64,000 nucleotides of DNA from Solidesulfovibrio carbinolicus (GCF_004135975.1 NZ_CP026538.1:2046001-2110000), one strand, 5' to 3'. Counted from the stretch's first letter, positions 45,055 through 53,931 are shown. Made by a program: numbers and translations. Notes: generated by a model from the letters alone, not told the origin.

Positions 45055-45348
45055 GACGAAACCGAGCACGACGTGCTGGCCTACATGATCTTCCCGGCAC
45101 AGCACCGGGTCAAGCTGCACAGTACCAATCCGCTGGAAAGGCTGAACAAAGAGGTGAAGCGGCGAGCGGACGTGGTCGGCATCTTCCCCAACGAGCAGTC
45201 CATCATCCGGCTCATCGGGGCCATCTTGCTGGAGCAAAACGACGAGTGGCAGTTGCAAAGCCGCTACATGCAGGTCGAGGCCATGGCCGAACTCAACACC
45301 CAACCCAACGAGGCGCAGCCAGCCCAAATCCCACCCAGGGCAGCCTAA
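45055..45348 (+). pseudogene. IS256/mutator-type transposase, 3' fragment
   Basis: Beginning exactly at the IS66 right end, the frame reads DVLAYMIFPAQHRVKLHSTN then PLERLNKEVKRRADVVGIFP and LLLEQNDEW-like ILLEQNDEW, the conserved end of IS256-family transposases, with a normal stop. About three quarters of the gene are missing. The bases to about 45410 (GGAATTTACACCACGTTGAC and GGACGTGACCC) resemble an IS256 right terminal repeat. Confidence 0.8.
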
Positions 45349-45430
45349 CCGATTGCCACCTCAAGCACACCGGAATTTACACCACGTTGACGGACGTGAC
45401 CCAATAGAGTTGTTTCCGCTTTCAAACATA

Positions 45431-45453
45431 TTGACAAATTCGCCTAAACGAAT
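45431..45453 (+). promoter_or_regulatory. arsR promoter element with inverted-repeat operator
   Basis: TTGACA at 45431 is a good -35. ATTCG-CCTAAA-CGAAT (45438-45453) is an inverted repeat of the ArsR/SmtB operator form placed in the promoter spacer. The -10 is weak. The element adjoins the presumed end of the IS256 fragment. Confidence 0.5.
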
Positions 45454-45465
45454 ACATGAGGAAGC

Positions 45466-45837
45466 ATGGACGAACTGGCGGAAGGATTGAAGGCGTTGGC
45501 AGACCCGACCCGGCTGCGCCTGCTCAATCTGCTGCGACACGGGGAACTGTGCGTGTGCGATCTGACGGCTTCCCTGGAGTTGCCGCAGCCGAAAGTGTCG
45601 AGGCATTTGGGATACTTGAAGAAAGAACGATGGGTGTCCGGAAGGCGGGACGGCAAATGGATGCATTACAAGCTTGCCACCCCGCGCCATCCTATTCTCG
45701 TCCGGATGATGCAAACGTTGCACGATAATCTTGGGAGCCATGAAATCGCGACAGCAGATGAGGCGAGGCTTCGTGGGCACTTGAAGGCAAAACACCTGTC
45801 TGCTGCGGATGGCCGGTCCCTGGAAGATTCCGCCTGA
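45466..45837 (+). CDS. ArsR-family metalloregulator
   Basis: GAGGAAGC lies before the ATG. The 123-residue protein has the ArsR winged helix (LKALADPTRLRLLNLLRHGE, PQPKVSRHLGYLKKERWV). ELCVCDL holds the Cys-x-Cys pair that binds arsenite or antimonite in classical ArsR proteins. It would repress its own promoter until metal is bound. No ars resistance gene follows; the next gene, 141 bases on, encodes an NHLP-type peptide. Position beside IS remnants suggests the unit was acquired or rearranged. Confidence 0.88.
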   Translation: MDELAEGLKALADPTRLRLLNLLRHGELCVCDLTASLELPQPKVSRHLGYLKKERWVSGRRDGKWMHYKLATPRHPILVRMMQTLHDNLGSHEIATADEARLRGHLKAKHLSAADGRSLEDSA

Positions 45838-45978
45838 AAAAGGGTGTTGTGAGCCGGAAACAGGTTTTTCTTTGAAGCAAAAATGGTTTTTTGAATCTTT
45901 GTGCGAGCGACAGCTGACTGGTGTCTGATGGTTGTTGATGTCTTTGGTGTGCAGTCAACCGAGCGCAGGAGGACAACT

Positions 45979-46278
45979 ATGGACGACAGCTCATGGAATT
46001 CAATTGTTGAAAAATCATGTTGCGACGCGGATTTTAAGAAACGATTGCTGGCTGACCCGAAGGCGGTGTTGGCCGAAGAGGGCGTCGCCATTCCCGAAGG
46101 CGTCACCGTCAAAGTTGTCGAATCGACCCCTACAGAAACGTGGCTCGTTTTGCCATGCCATCGGGAGAGAATTAAATTTTTAAGTCCCTACGTCGCCGTG
46201 CACGAGGTTGATGGCGTCGAAGTCCCTGGCTGCGAGCCTGAAACATGCAAAAATCCTGCGGCGGGGTGTGCGGAGTAA
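45979..46278 (+). CDS. NHLP-type (nitrile-hydratase-like) leader peptide, orphan RiPP precursor candidate
   Basis: A strong GGAGG lies seven bases before the ATG. The 99-residue product opens with the nitrile-hydratase-like leader pattern: W6, CCDADFKKRLLADPKAVLAE (residues 14-33), EGVAIPEGVTVKVVEST (34-50) and TETWLVLP (52-59). Instead of the usual Gly-Gly cleavage end the peptide continues 40 residues with Cys60, Cys85, Cys90 and Cys97, the last three in a small Pro-rich tail. In known systems such leaders direct modification of a C-terminal core. No maturation enzyme or export ABC gene lies nearby. A strong terminator follows, so it is monocistronic. Also possible: a stand-alone metal-binding domain. 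Confidence 0.75.
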   Translation: MDDSSWNSIVEKSCCDADFKKRLLADPKAVLAEEGVAIPEGVTVKVVESTPTETWLVLPCHRERIKFLSPYVAVHEVDGVEVPGCEPETCKNPAAGCAE

Positions 46279-46318
46279 TACAAGAGTCCTCAGATTGGAT
46301 CTGCTGCAGCGCAGTGAA

Positions 46319-46362
46319 AGAGAGTATGGCTGAAAAACCTTCGGCCATGCTCTCTTTTTTTT
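46319..46362 (+). terminator. Terminator of the NHLP peptide gene
   Basis: AGAGAGTATGGCTGA pairs with TCGGCCATGCTCTCT (two G-T pairs) and eight T follow. The rest of the 346-base gap to the kinase gene is AT-rich with a TATAAA-type -10 near 46608 but no recognisable operator. Confidence 0.85.
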
Positions 46363-46624
46363 GAAATTGAAATGTAAATCAACGCCTTGCTTGATGAGTG
46401 CTGTTGAGTGATTGCTGAAAAAACCCGATGAAGGTAGGAAGTTTGTGAGAACGCCATTACGCTCGGGGCACTTTTCCGAACGGTAGCTGTGAACTCATAG
46501 AAAATATGGCAATTTGTATCCGTTGCCGAATGCTTCGGTGCGTAGTGGTAATGAGGCTCATTCTGGCTTTTTAGTGTTGTGTGCTGCGCTGTTTCGTTAG
46601 CATGTTACTATAAATGGGCTTCAC

Positions 46625-49504
46625 ATGGAACACAGTTCGTTCATAGGTTTGTTTCAGAATGTTTCTCTCTTGTTGGCGGTCGCGCTGCTCTTTGAGGTGG
46701 CTGTCGTCCGCTTCAAAAAAAACAATACGTTCCTGACCCAGGTGGTCACGGGCATTGCGCTCGGGGCCATTGGCGTGGTCGTCATGCTGACGCCGTGGAA
46801 GCTGATGCCCGGGGTGGTTTTTGACACGCGCTCTGTCCTGGTGGGGATTACAGGCCTCTTCTTCGGCCCGTTGTCCACGGCGATCGCTGTAGTCATGACT
46901 TCGGCCTTACGGTTGGGCCAGGGCGGACTGGGGGCCTGGACAGGCGTTGGCGTCATAGCGGCTTCAGGCATTATCGGTACGGTTTGGCGATGTTACAGGG
47001 GACGCCAACTGCATCAGATGACCTGGCGCGAGCTGTATCTGTTCGGTCTGGTCGTGCATATTGTCATGCTGGCGTTGATGCTGACCCTCCCCTGGGATGT
47101 CGCCATGAAGGTGTTAAGCCATATCGCGCTGCCGGTCATTGTCATCTATCCCATCGGGACCGCGTTGTTGGGTTCGTTGTTGGTCAATTATCTCCAGCGT
47201 GAACGCACAGGTCGGCAATTGATCGAGAGCATGGAGCGATACCGGCTGTTGGTTGATACGGCCAACGAGGGAATCTGGGCCATGGACCGAAAGCATGCGA
47301 CGACCTATGTCAACGCAGCCATGGCGACCATGCTCGGCTATAGTCCTGATGAAATAATAGGCAAGAAAGTCGAGAACTTTTTTTTCCCTGAGGATATGGA
47401 CCTCCACCGACAACGCATGGACCAGAGACACGCCGGGAAGGACGAAGTTTATGAGCGGCGTTTTCGACGAAAAGATGGAACAGAACTGTGGACAATGGTT
47501 TCAGCGAAATCTTTGAAAGATGCTCAGAATGAATTTGACGGTTCTTTTGCGATGTTTGCCGATATTACATTGCGGATTACTGCTGAAAAGGCTTTGGCAA
47601 ATTCAGAGTTCATGCTGAGAACCATAATAAATTCCATCCCAGACATGGTGTGGCTCAAAGATGTTAATGGAATCTATCTGCAATGCAACAAAAAATTTGA
47701 ACTTTTTTTCGGAACTGATGAGTCAGCGATCATCGGAAAGGATGATTACGCCTTCTTTAACAAGGAGCTGGCCAATTTTTTTCGGGACAATGACCGCAAG
47801 GCCATTGAAGCCGGCGGCCCCAGGATTAACGAAGAGTGGCTGACCTTTGCCGAAGACGGTTACAGCGGCCTGTTTGAGACCGTCAAATCCCCGATGTACG
47901 ATGCCCACGGCCGTTTGATCGGCGTTTTGGGCATTGCCCGAGACATCACCGCCCGCAAAATGGCTGAAGAGGCGCTGCGGGAGAGCGAGGAACGCTTCAA
48001 GGCGTTGCATAATGCTTCCTTTGGCGGCATTGCCATCCATGACAAGGGGGTCATCCTGGAGTGCAACCTGGGGCTGAGCGAAATGTTCGGCTATGCCCGG
48101 GATGAGCTGATCGGCATGGATGGCCTGCTCCTGGTGGCTGAACGGTCGCGCGATGTCGTCATGTCCCATATCCTGGCGGGGTATGAAAAACCCTATGAGG
48201 AATATGGCCGCCGGAAAAACGGGGAAGAGTTTCCCATGCGGCTGGAGGCGCGCAATCTCCCGTACAAGGGGAAAATGGTCCGGGCCGTGGAGTTCCGCGA
48301 CATCACGGACTCGGTAAAAGCCGCCCAGGCGCTCCTGGCCGCCAAGGAGGCCGCCGAGAGCGCCACGCGGGCAAAGTCCGAGTTCCTGGCCAATATGAGC
48401 CATGAAGTCCGGACGCCGCTGAATGGCGTCCTGGGCATGCTCCAGTTGCTGCAAACAACCGAGCAGACGGATGAGCAGAAAGAGTACATCCTGGGGGCGA
48501 TCAAGTCGACAAAACGACTGACCCGGTTGCTTGCCGATATCTTGGATATTTCAAAGATCGAGGCCGGCAAGCTGCAGGTCATCGAGGCGGCGTTTTCCAC
48601 GGCCTGCCTCCAGGAATCCATCCTGGAAATCTTCCGTCCCACGGCACGGGAAAAGAGCCTGGCTTTTGAATTTCATGTCGATGCCCAAATGCCGGCCATG
48701 CTCATCGGCGATGAAACGCGCGTCCGGCAAATCCTGTTCAATCTTGTCGGGAACGCCCTCAAATTCACGGAAAGCGGTTCTGTCCAAGTCGATGCCATGG
48801 TTCTTCCGGCGAAGGATAGCGGGGCTGTCCGGGTGTTGTTTGCCGTGAGCGACACCGGCATCGGTATTTCCGATGAGCAGCTCAAAGACATTTTCGAACC
48901 ATTCGTCCAGGGCGAGCGGAGCTATACCCGTTGCTACCAGGGGGCAGGGCTTGGGCTGGCCATTGTCCGCAAGCTGGTCAGAATTCTCGGCGGCGAGATG
49001 GTGATAGACAATACGACGGGAAGCGGCACCACGGTTTACGTTTCCCTGCCGTTCAAACTGCCTGTCCCGCATCAGGACCCGGCAGCCCTGCAGCCGCGTC
49101 AGGCTGACGAGCCGGCTGGAACCCCGTTGCGCGTTCTTTTGGTTGAAGATGAGGAATTAAGCTTGTTCGCCGGCAAGCGGATGTTGCAAAAAATGGGGTA
49201 TTCGGTGACGACGGCCCAGGATGGCAGGGAAGCCCTGGCCCTCCTGCACGAACAGGACTTTGACCTGGTTCTCATGGACATCCAGATGCCTGTGATGGAT
49301 GGCGTCGAAGCGACAAAGGCCATCAGAGGGTCATCGGACCTTGGGGAGAAGTCCCATATTCCCATCATCGCCATGACCGCTTACGCCATGACCGGCGACA
49401 AGGAGCGGTTTCTGGCGGCGGGAATGGATGGCTATATCTCGAAGCCGGTGGAGAGAGATGAACTTAAAGTCGTTGTTGAGAGGGCAATAGATAAGACCCC
49501 CTGA
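46625..49504 (+). CDS. Hybrid sensor histidine kinase with LytS-type 5TM input, three PAS, and receiver
   Basis: Residues about 8-185 form the five-helix LytS/5TMR_LYT receptor (FDTRSVLVGITGLFFGPLSTAI, RLGQGGLGAWTGV). Three PAS domains follow (about 205-320, 330-455, 460-570). His593 lies in NMSHEVRTPLNGVLGM; the ATPase has NALKFTESG and DTGIGIS...GAGLGLAIVRKL; Asp885 in LMDIQMPVMDG is the receiver phosphoacceptor. The protein should sense a small ligand at or in the membrane and redox or another cue through PAS, passing phosphate to a separate histidine-phosphotransfer protein not seen here. Base use is less GC-rich in the first half than in neighbours. Confidence 0.92.
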   Translation: MEHSSFIGLFQNVSLLLAVALLFEVAVVRFKKNNTFLTQVVTGIALGAIGVVVMLTPWKLMPGVVFDTRSVLVGITGLFFGPLSTAIAVVMTSALRLGQGGLGAWTGVGVIAASGIIGTVWRCYRGRQLHQMTWRELYLFGLVVHIVMLALMLTLPWDVAMKVLSHIALPVIVIYPIGTALLGSLLVNYLQRERTGRQLIESMERYRLLVDTANEGIWAMDRKHATTYVNAAMATMLGYSPDEIIGKKVENFFFPEDMDLHRQRMDQRHAGKDEVYERRFRRKDGTELWTMVSAKSLKDAQNEFDGSFAMFADITLRITAEKALANSEFMLRTIINSIPDMVWLKDVNGIYLQCNKKFELFFGTDESAIIGKDDYAFFNKELANFFRDNDRKAIEAGGPRINEEWLTFAEDGYSGLFETVKSPMYDAHGRLIGVLGIARDITARKMAEEALRESEERFKALHNASFGGIAIHDKGVILECNLGLSEMFGYARDELIGMDGLLLVAERSRDVVMSHILAGYEKPYEEYGRRKNGEEFPMRLEARNLPYKGKMVRAVEFRDITDSVKAAQALLAAKEAAESATRAKSEFLANMSHEVRTPLNGVLGMLQLLQTTEQTDEQKEYILGAIKSTKRLTRLLADILDISKIEAGKLQVIEAAFSTACLQESILEIFRPTAREKSLAFEFHVDAQMPAMLIGDETRVRQILFNLVGNALKFTESGSVQVDAMVLPAKDSGAVRVLFAVSDTGIGISDEQLKDIFEPFVQGERSYTRCYQGAGLGLAIVRKLVRILGGEMVIDNTTGSGTTVYVSLPFKLPVPHQDPAALQPRQADEPAGTPLRVLLVEDEELSLFAGKRMLQKMGYSVTTAQDGREALALLHEQDFDLVLMDIQMPVMDGVEATKAIRGSSDLGEKSHIPIIAMTAYAMTGDKERFLAAGMDGYISKPVERDELKVVVERAIDKTP

Positions 49505-49512
49505 TTGGCTGC

Positions 49513-50241
49513 TCAAGCTTTGGGCAGCAATGTCAGCAGGGAGCGGGTCGAGGGCGTCAGTTCCCTGGCGGCGGCAAAAACTTGCGCTTGGTCCAGCGGA
49601 ACAAATGCCGCCTCGGCGTATTCCTGCCGAGGGGCCAGGGCGACCATGGCAGACTGGATTTCGTCGGCCAGGGCGTTGACGCGCAGCAAACAACAGATGT
49701 CCAGCATGGGTGACCAATTGTCCCGCAGCACACCCAGGGTGTGCACCGCCGTCACCCGTGAGCGCTTCATGCCCAGTTCTTCTTCGAATTCCGCCAGCAA
49801 GTCAGGCTCGTGCCTCCATTGCCCCAAGAACCCGAAGGGGGGGCTCAAATGCCCTGATGGGGCCAACTCCCACCGACCGGGATCTTGGGAGACAAAGGCC
49901 GCCCGGCGGGCAAACACCACGTGACCGTCCTTGGTCAACGTCGTGCCGTTAATGCCAATGGGGGTCAGGCCAAGCCCCCATTCCGGATGACGCCGCGCTG
50001 CGTGCAACTGCCGAAAGCCTATGACGGCCGCCCGCAGTTCGATCCTCGTTCCTACTTCCTCAAGCTCCAGAAAATGCGGCACGGGGGCGTCATACAAACA
50101 TGGTTGCTCCTGTCGTGCCTTTGCCCAGGCCGCGGCGATTTTCGGTTCCAGCTCGGCCAGTCGTGCAGTCAGGTCCGGAGCTGTCGTCAGCCGTACCGTG
50201 ACATCCCCCCGGGCGAGCACTATCGCGTCGGCTCTCACCAT
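49513..50241 (-). CDS. Nudix-related hydrolase
   Basis: The chosen start overlaps the HAD gene stop by seven bases; the longer upstream frame is non-coding. The 242-residue protein has the second half of a Nudix box, LLAEFEEELGM, where the usual REUXEEXGU has its first Arg replaced by Ala, preceded by GHLSPPFGFLGQW. An N-terminal domain of about 85 residues (LEPKIAAAWAKA...) precedes it. Nudix enzymes split nucleoside-diphosphate-linked compounds; here it could clear a CMP- or UDP-sugar or a sugar-phosphate by-product of the operon. It is the last gene of the eleven-gene run and converges with the kinase gene eight bases away. Confidence 0.7.
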   Translation of the reverse strand: MVRADAIVLARGDVTVRLTTAPDLTARLAELEPKIAAAWAKARQEQPCLYDAPVPHFLELEEVGTRIELRAAVIGFRQLHAARRHPEWGLGLTPIGINGTTLTKDGHVVFARRAAFVSQDPGRWELAPSGHLSPPFGFLGQWRHEPDLLAEFEEELGMKRSRVTAVHTLGVLRDNWSPMLDICCLLRVNALADEIQSAMVALAPRQEYAEAAFVPLDQAQVFAAARELTPSTRSLLTLLPKA

Positions 50242-50882
50242 GCCCCCAATGTCGGCAGCGCAGCGCCCAGGCAAGCCGCGGTTCGCCAGGCCCCGGCCTC
50301 GTTCAACGCCGCCCGAACCGTGGTTTGCGCATGAACGCCAAGCACTCGCAATCCGGCCGACGCGGCCGAGCGGACGCCATTGACCGAATCCTCTATGGCC
50401 AAGCCGGCCGCAGGCACATCCCCGCTGCGCTCCATGGCCAACTGGTAGAGGTCCGGAGCCGGCTTGGCTCGCGCCACGGCATTGCCGCAAACCACTTCCC
50501 GGAAATATCCGGCCAGCCGCCACCTTGCCAAGAAGTCCCCCACCGGTCCCGGTTCCGAAGCGGTGACCAGATGGAGCGTCTGGCCGGCCGCGGCCAAGCT
50601 GTCCAATACCCGTGGAACATCTGGAAAGGGTTTGATCCGCTCGGCGTAGGCGTCACGCCGCAACGCCTCGTATCGGGCCAGCAATTCCCCGGCGTTGCCA
50701 GGCAATCCATGGGCATGCTTGAGGCAGGCCACGATTTCCTTCAGGGACGGCCCGTTCAGGCGCTCGAATTCGCCCGGTTGCGGCTTTACACCATAAAAAA
50801 ACAAGAACTCTGAGTAGATGGAATACATGGCCGGCACGCTGTCCGCCACCACGCCGTCGAAATCAAAGTACAGCATCGGCAT
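50235..50882 (-). CDS. HAD-superfamily phosphatase
   Basis: The nucleophile motif is DFDGVVADS near residue 8, motif II is HLVTASEP, and ARAKPAPDLY with AIEDSVNGVRSA complete the beta-phosphoglucomutase/phosphatase-like fold (215 residues). It probably removes phosphate from a sugar-phosphate intermediate, the step that in sialic-acid-type pathways follows condensation with phosphoenolpyruvate. It overlaps the GNAT gene by 20 bases and the Nudix gene by seven. Confidence 0.88.
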   Translation of the reverse strand: MPMLYFDFDGVVADSVPAMYSIYSEFLFFYGVKPQPGEFERLNGPSLKEIVACLKHAHGLPGNAGELLARYEALRRDAYAERIKPFPDVPRVLDSLAAAGQTLHLVTASEPGPVGDFLARWRLAGYFREVVCGNAVARAKPAPDLYQLAMERSGDVPAAGLAIEDSVNGVRSAASAGLRVLGVHAQTTVRAALNEAGAWRTAACLGAALPTLGAW

Positions 50883-51405
50883 CTTGGCCTAGTCTTGACG
50901 ACGGGGTCCGCATGGCCGTCAGGCGCACGATGGGGACGATTTCTCCTGTCTCGGCGACCAGATGCGTTGCCTGGTCATGGACGCGAAAACCGGCGCGTTG
51001 AAACGCTTTGAGAGAAGGGGTGTTGCTGCATTTGACCTCGGCCACCACGCATTGGCACGCCTCCAGAAGGCGGCGTGTCATGGCCCGGATGACGGCCGTA
51101 CCGATTCCCTGTCCGCGCCGATTGGGAACGACGTTGATGTCGATATCCAGGCACCGCCCCGGGACCGGTCCATCGGGATAGGGAGTGCTGCGCAAAAATG
51201 CCGCCTCATGTCCGTCAACCATGGCAAACAGCGGGGGCAGATCGCCATGCTTGAAATACTCGCCAAGGTATTCCGGCCAGAACGCGGCAAAAACCTTGGG
51301 CTCCTTATGGTAGAACATGGATAAGGTCACGGGATCGTTTCGCCAGGCGAGGACGCGGGCGGCGTCTTGCGGCGTTTGGGCGGCTGGTCGAAAGACAATA
51401 TCCAT
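50863..51405 (-). CDS. GNAT-family N-acetyltransferase
   Basis: The 180-residue protein has the GNAT acetyl-CoA loop RRGQGIGTAVI and the downstream ECSNTPSLKAFQRAGF-like VKCSNTPSLKAFQRAGF. The opening RPAAQTPQDAARVLAWRNDPVTLSMFYHKE is the form seen in enzymes that acetylate amino sugars for pseudaminic or related acids (PseH-like). It should act on an amino-sugar intermediate of this operon. Overlaps the HAD gene. Confidence 0.85.
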   Translation of the reverse strand: MDIVFRPAAQTPQDAARVLAWRNDPVTLSMFYHKEPKVFAAFWPEYLGEYFKHGDLPPLFAMVDGHEAAFLRSTPYPDGPVPGRCLDIDINVVPNRRGQGIGTAVIRAMTRRLLEACQCVVAEVKCSNTPSLKAFQRAGFRVHDQATHLVAETGEIVPIVRLTAMRTPSSRLGQDADAVL

Positions 51406-51413
51406 GGGTGGCC

Positions 51414-52226
51414 TCAGGCGAACAAGCTGTGGGCGTTGTCATGGAAGACGGCGGCGATGTCAGTTTGGGAAAATCGGCAGTGTTCCAGAAAAAGTCGCAT
51501 ATGGCGCTGGCTTTGCTCCAGGTCGAGATAAGGATGGTCCGAACCGTACAACAACTTGCGCGCGCCAAGTTTGCGATAGGCCCAGCGGAAATTGTCCTCC
51601 ACGGTGGACCCCCGGTAATAATGCGGGGAAAAGGATGTTTCCAAATACACGTGGGCATGTTCCTCGGCAAGAAGCATGGCTTCGAACACGCGAAGCCCCC
51701 CGCTGTGCAGCAAGATGATGGGGACGGTCAACGTCTCGGCCAAAAGACAGGCCAGCCGCAGGTTGTCGTAACGGTACATGCCTGACGTGCCGTAACTGGT
51801 GTCCACGCAAATACAAAGCCCCAGGTCCTGAGCGCGACGCGCCACGGCCAGGGCCGCTGGAAAATCCTCCTCGGCGATTCGTTGGAAGTACGAATGGAAC
51901 TTGAGCCCGCGTACGCCCTGGGCGGCGGCCAAGGCCACGGCGTTCGGGGCGTCCTGGCGGCGAAAATCGATCAAGGCGGTGAAGGTGGAGCCGGGCAGGG
52001 CGCGTCGAACCCGTCCCATGAATCCGTCCAATCCGTCACCGAAAAACAGTTCTTGGTTGAACAGCATGAAGTTGGCGGCGCGCACCGCCGCTTGGATGGC
52101 AGGGCCCTGCACGTCGAAGCAGGCCTCCAGGTCGGCCGGCCCCATGCGTGTCTCGTCACTGGTCAGATGCGGCCTGTCCACAGCCCCCAGGAGGGAGAAA
52201 TGGATGTTGCAATCGAAAATATTCAT
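51414..52226 (-). CDS. Amidohydrolase-like TIM-barrel metal enzyme
   Basis: The 270-residue protein opens MNIFDCNIHF, a variant of the usual D-x-H-x-H metal start (DCNIH keeps Asp and one His), followed by GLKFHSYFQ (carboxylated-Lys/His region), LLHSGG and YGSDHPY with the closing Asp. This is the amidohydrolase_2 (ACMSD-like) layout, whose members hydrolyse or decarboxylate small acids with a divalent metal. In this operon it may remove an acyl or carboxyl group from the sugar or its amino-acid-like partner. Substrate unknown. It overlaps the methyltransferase stop by four bases. Confidence 0.78.
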   Translation of the reverse strand: MNIFDCNIHFSLLGAVDRPHLTSDETRMGPADLEACFDVQGPAIQAAVRAANFMLFNQELFFGDGLDGFMGRVRRALPGSTFTALIDFRRQDAPNAVALAAAQGVRGLKFHSYFQRIAEEDFPAALAVARRAQDLGLCICVDTSYGTSGMYRYDNLRLACLLAETLTVPIILLHSGGLRVFEAMLLAEEHAHVYLETSFSPHYYRGSTVEDNFRWAYRKLGARKLLYGSDHPYLDLEQSQRHMRLFLEHCRFSQTDIAAVFHDNAHSLFA

Positions 52227-52882
52227 GTGGTTTTACGCAACAGCAGCAGGAATTCCTTTTGCGGCAAAGGTAGGTAGTCATGTTTGAGCACCACGTCCGG
52301 GGTCAGCGACAGGGCGAAATTGAGAATCTTGCCTGGTTCGTGATAGTAGACAAAGTCCTCCCGGGGATAGCCGGGGTCCAGGCGGGAACTTAAAAAATCC
52401 ACGATCAGGGCCTGACGCACCAGGCCGAAGGCCCGGGTGATCAACTGCCGGGAGTATGTTTCATTGTCGAAGGCCTCGTGCAAATTGAGGTTGAGCACGC
52501 CGAGCATGACGCCGACATCGCCAAGAGGTTCGCCGGATTGCTTCCGGGTGAGATCCACCTGGGCAAAGGCGGTTCGCGGATCGTCCCCATGGCGCGCCCG
52601 GGCCTCGTGGAGCAAATCGGGATTAACGTCGAGTCCCAGGTAGCTATGGCAAGACACCCCGGCATCCTGGAGAAAGTCGTAATAATCGCCGAAGCCGCAG
52701 CCGAAATCCACCACTCGTGTTCCGGTCAGGTCGAGGCCCAGGGTCAGGGTCATGGCAAAACGGCGTCGTTGCTGTTCGGCGCTGCCCCAGCCAAGCGTGC
52801 GGACATGATAGCCAAGGTCCCGATACCGCTTGGTATAACGTTGCACCATGTTGGCCGCGATGCTTTGAGGAATCTCCCGCAT
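52223..52882 (-). CDS. SAM-dependent methyltransferase
   Basis: The 219-residue protein has motif I VVDFGCGFGDYYDFL, motif II LGLDVNPDLLHEAR and VMLGVLNLNL, a class I methyltransferase. The sequence ending FLLLLRK matches small-molecule rather than RNA methyltransferases. It probably methylates a hydroxyl, amine or carboxylate of the operon's product. Its ATG shares one base with the upstream aldolase stop (TGATG form) and its stop overlaps the amidohydrolase start, so expression is tightly coupled. Confidence 0.85.
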   Translation of the reverse strand: MREIPQSIAANMVQRYTKRYRDLGYHVRTLGWGSAEQQRRRFAMTLTLGLDLTGTRVVDFGCGFGDYYDFLQDAGVSCHSYLGLDVNPDLLHEARARHGDDPRTAFAQVDLTRKQSGEPLGDVGVMLGVLNLNLHEAFDNETYSRQLITRAFGLVRQALIVDFLSSRLDPGYPREDFVYYHEPGKILNFALSLTPDVVLKHDYLPLPQKEFLLLLRKTT

Positions 52883-53931
52883 CAGGCGTCCTTTTTTTGA
52901 GCGCGGCTCCAGGCTCCGCTTGCCTGTGACGCATTTATTTCTCGAAAGATATCGGTCAGGGTCGCTTCGGTCAGACAGACCTGCTCGCGTCGTGAGACAT
53001 CCAGGATGGCCTGATGGAAATCCCGGCCTTGCCGTTCGGCCACGCGGCGCAAGAGATCCTCGTAGGACGAGTGGAAACCGGCGTAGCCGAACAGGATGTC
53101 CTCGCTACGAAAATCCAGCGACTTGCCCTTGGACAGCACATATTCTCGAAATTGGCGGGCAACGCCTAGCGTTTGCAGCAGAAAATCGTCCGAGCAGTAT
53201 TGGACGCCGTATTTCTTGGCCAGGACGGCCAGCATGGTTTCCGTGGGGATGTTGCCGCCGCTGCGGCCGATGCCTGTCAGGGTCGTGTCGATGTATTGCA
53301 CACCCTCATCGATCAGCTCCAGGGCGCTGGCCACGGCCAGTCCCAGGTTATTGTGGCCGTGGTAGCCCAAGGCGATCATGCCGACGCGGTCCTGGATGGC
53401 CCGTACATAGGCCCGCAGCTCTTCGGGCAGCATGTGGCCGGCCGAATCGACCAGGTAAATCACATCCACGAAATCCTTGACGGTCTCCACAAGCTTGGCA
53501 AAGCCGTCGGGCGTGACGGTGTAGCTTTTCATCACGTTGAGGGCCACGAAATAGCCCAGGGACTTGGCTGCTTCCAGGGTTGGAATGCTGTCCAGGACGT
53601 AAACCGGTTCGGCGCCAACGCGCAGGCCGTAAAGCCCGTAGTCACGGGCCATGCGAAAATCGTCGGGCTTGCCTACAGAGGGGATGAAGAAGCTGTAGAG
53701 GCGGCTGCGCGCGGCCAGAGGCGCAAGGCGCTTATAGAGCGCCTCATCGGTAAAACCGGCTGAATACTGCCGGTATGCGCCAAGGCCCAGCCCGTGCCCG
53801 ACTTCGATATCCTGGAAGCCGATGCGGACGAGCTTCTCGGCGAAAGCACAACAGGTCTCCTGGTCGATCATGAAATCGACTTTGTAGGCGCCGTCACGCA
53901 AGGTGCACTCAAGAAGCGTCACGTTTTTCAA
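52882..53931 (-). CDS. HMGL/DRE-TIM-type aldolase
   Basis: The 349-residue protein has the DRE-TIM start ECTLRDGAYKVDF, VYLVDSAGHMLPEE, and GYHGHNNLGLAVASALELIDEG with the paired His metal ligands. This matches 4-hydroxy-2-oxovalerate aldolase and related enzymes that make or break C-C bonds next to a 2-oxo acid such as pyruvate. In a NeuB operon it could supply or extend an oxo-acid side chain that the ATP-grasp ligase then attaches. It overlaps the ATP-grasp gene by 23 bases. Confidence 0.87.
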   Translation of the reverse strand: MKNVTLLECTLRDGAYKVDFMIDQETCCAFAEKLVRIGFQDIEVGHGLGLGAYRQYSAGFTDEALYKRLAPLAARSRLYSFFIPSVGKPDDFRMARDYGLYGLRVGAEPVYVLDSIPTLEAAKSLGYFVALNVMKSYTVTPDGFAKLVETVKDFVDVIYLVDSAGHMLPEELRAYVRAIQDRVGMIALGYHGHNNLGLAVASALELIDEGVQYIDTTLTGIGRSGGNIPTETMLAVLAKKYGVQYCSDDFLLQTLGVARQFREYVLSKGKSLDFRSEDILFGYAGFHSSYEDLLRRVAERQGRDFHQAILDVSRREQVCLTEATLTDIFREINASQASGAWSRAQKKDA

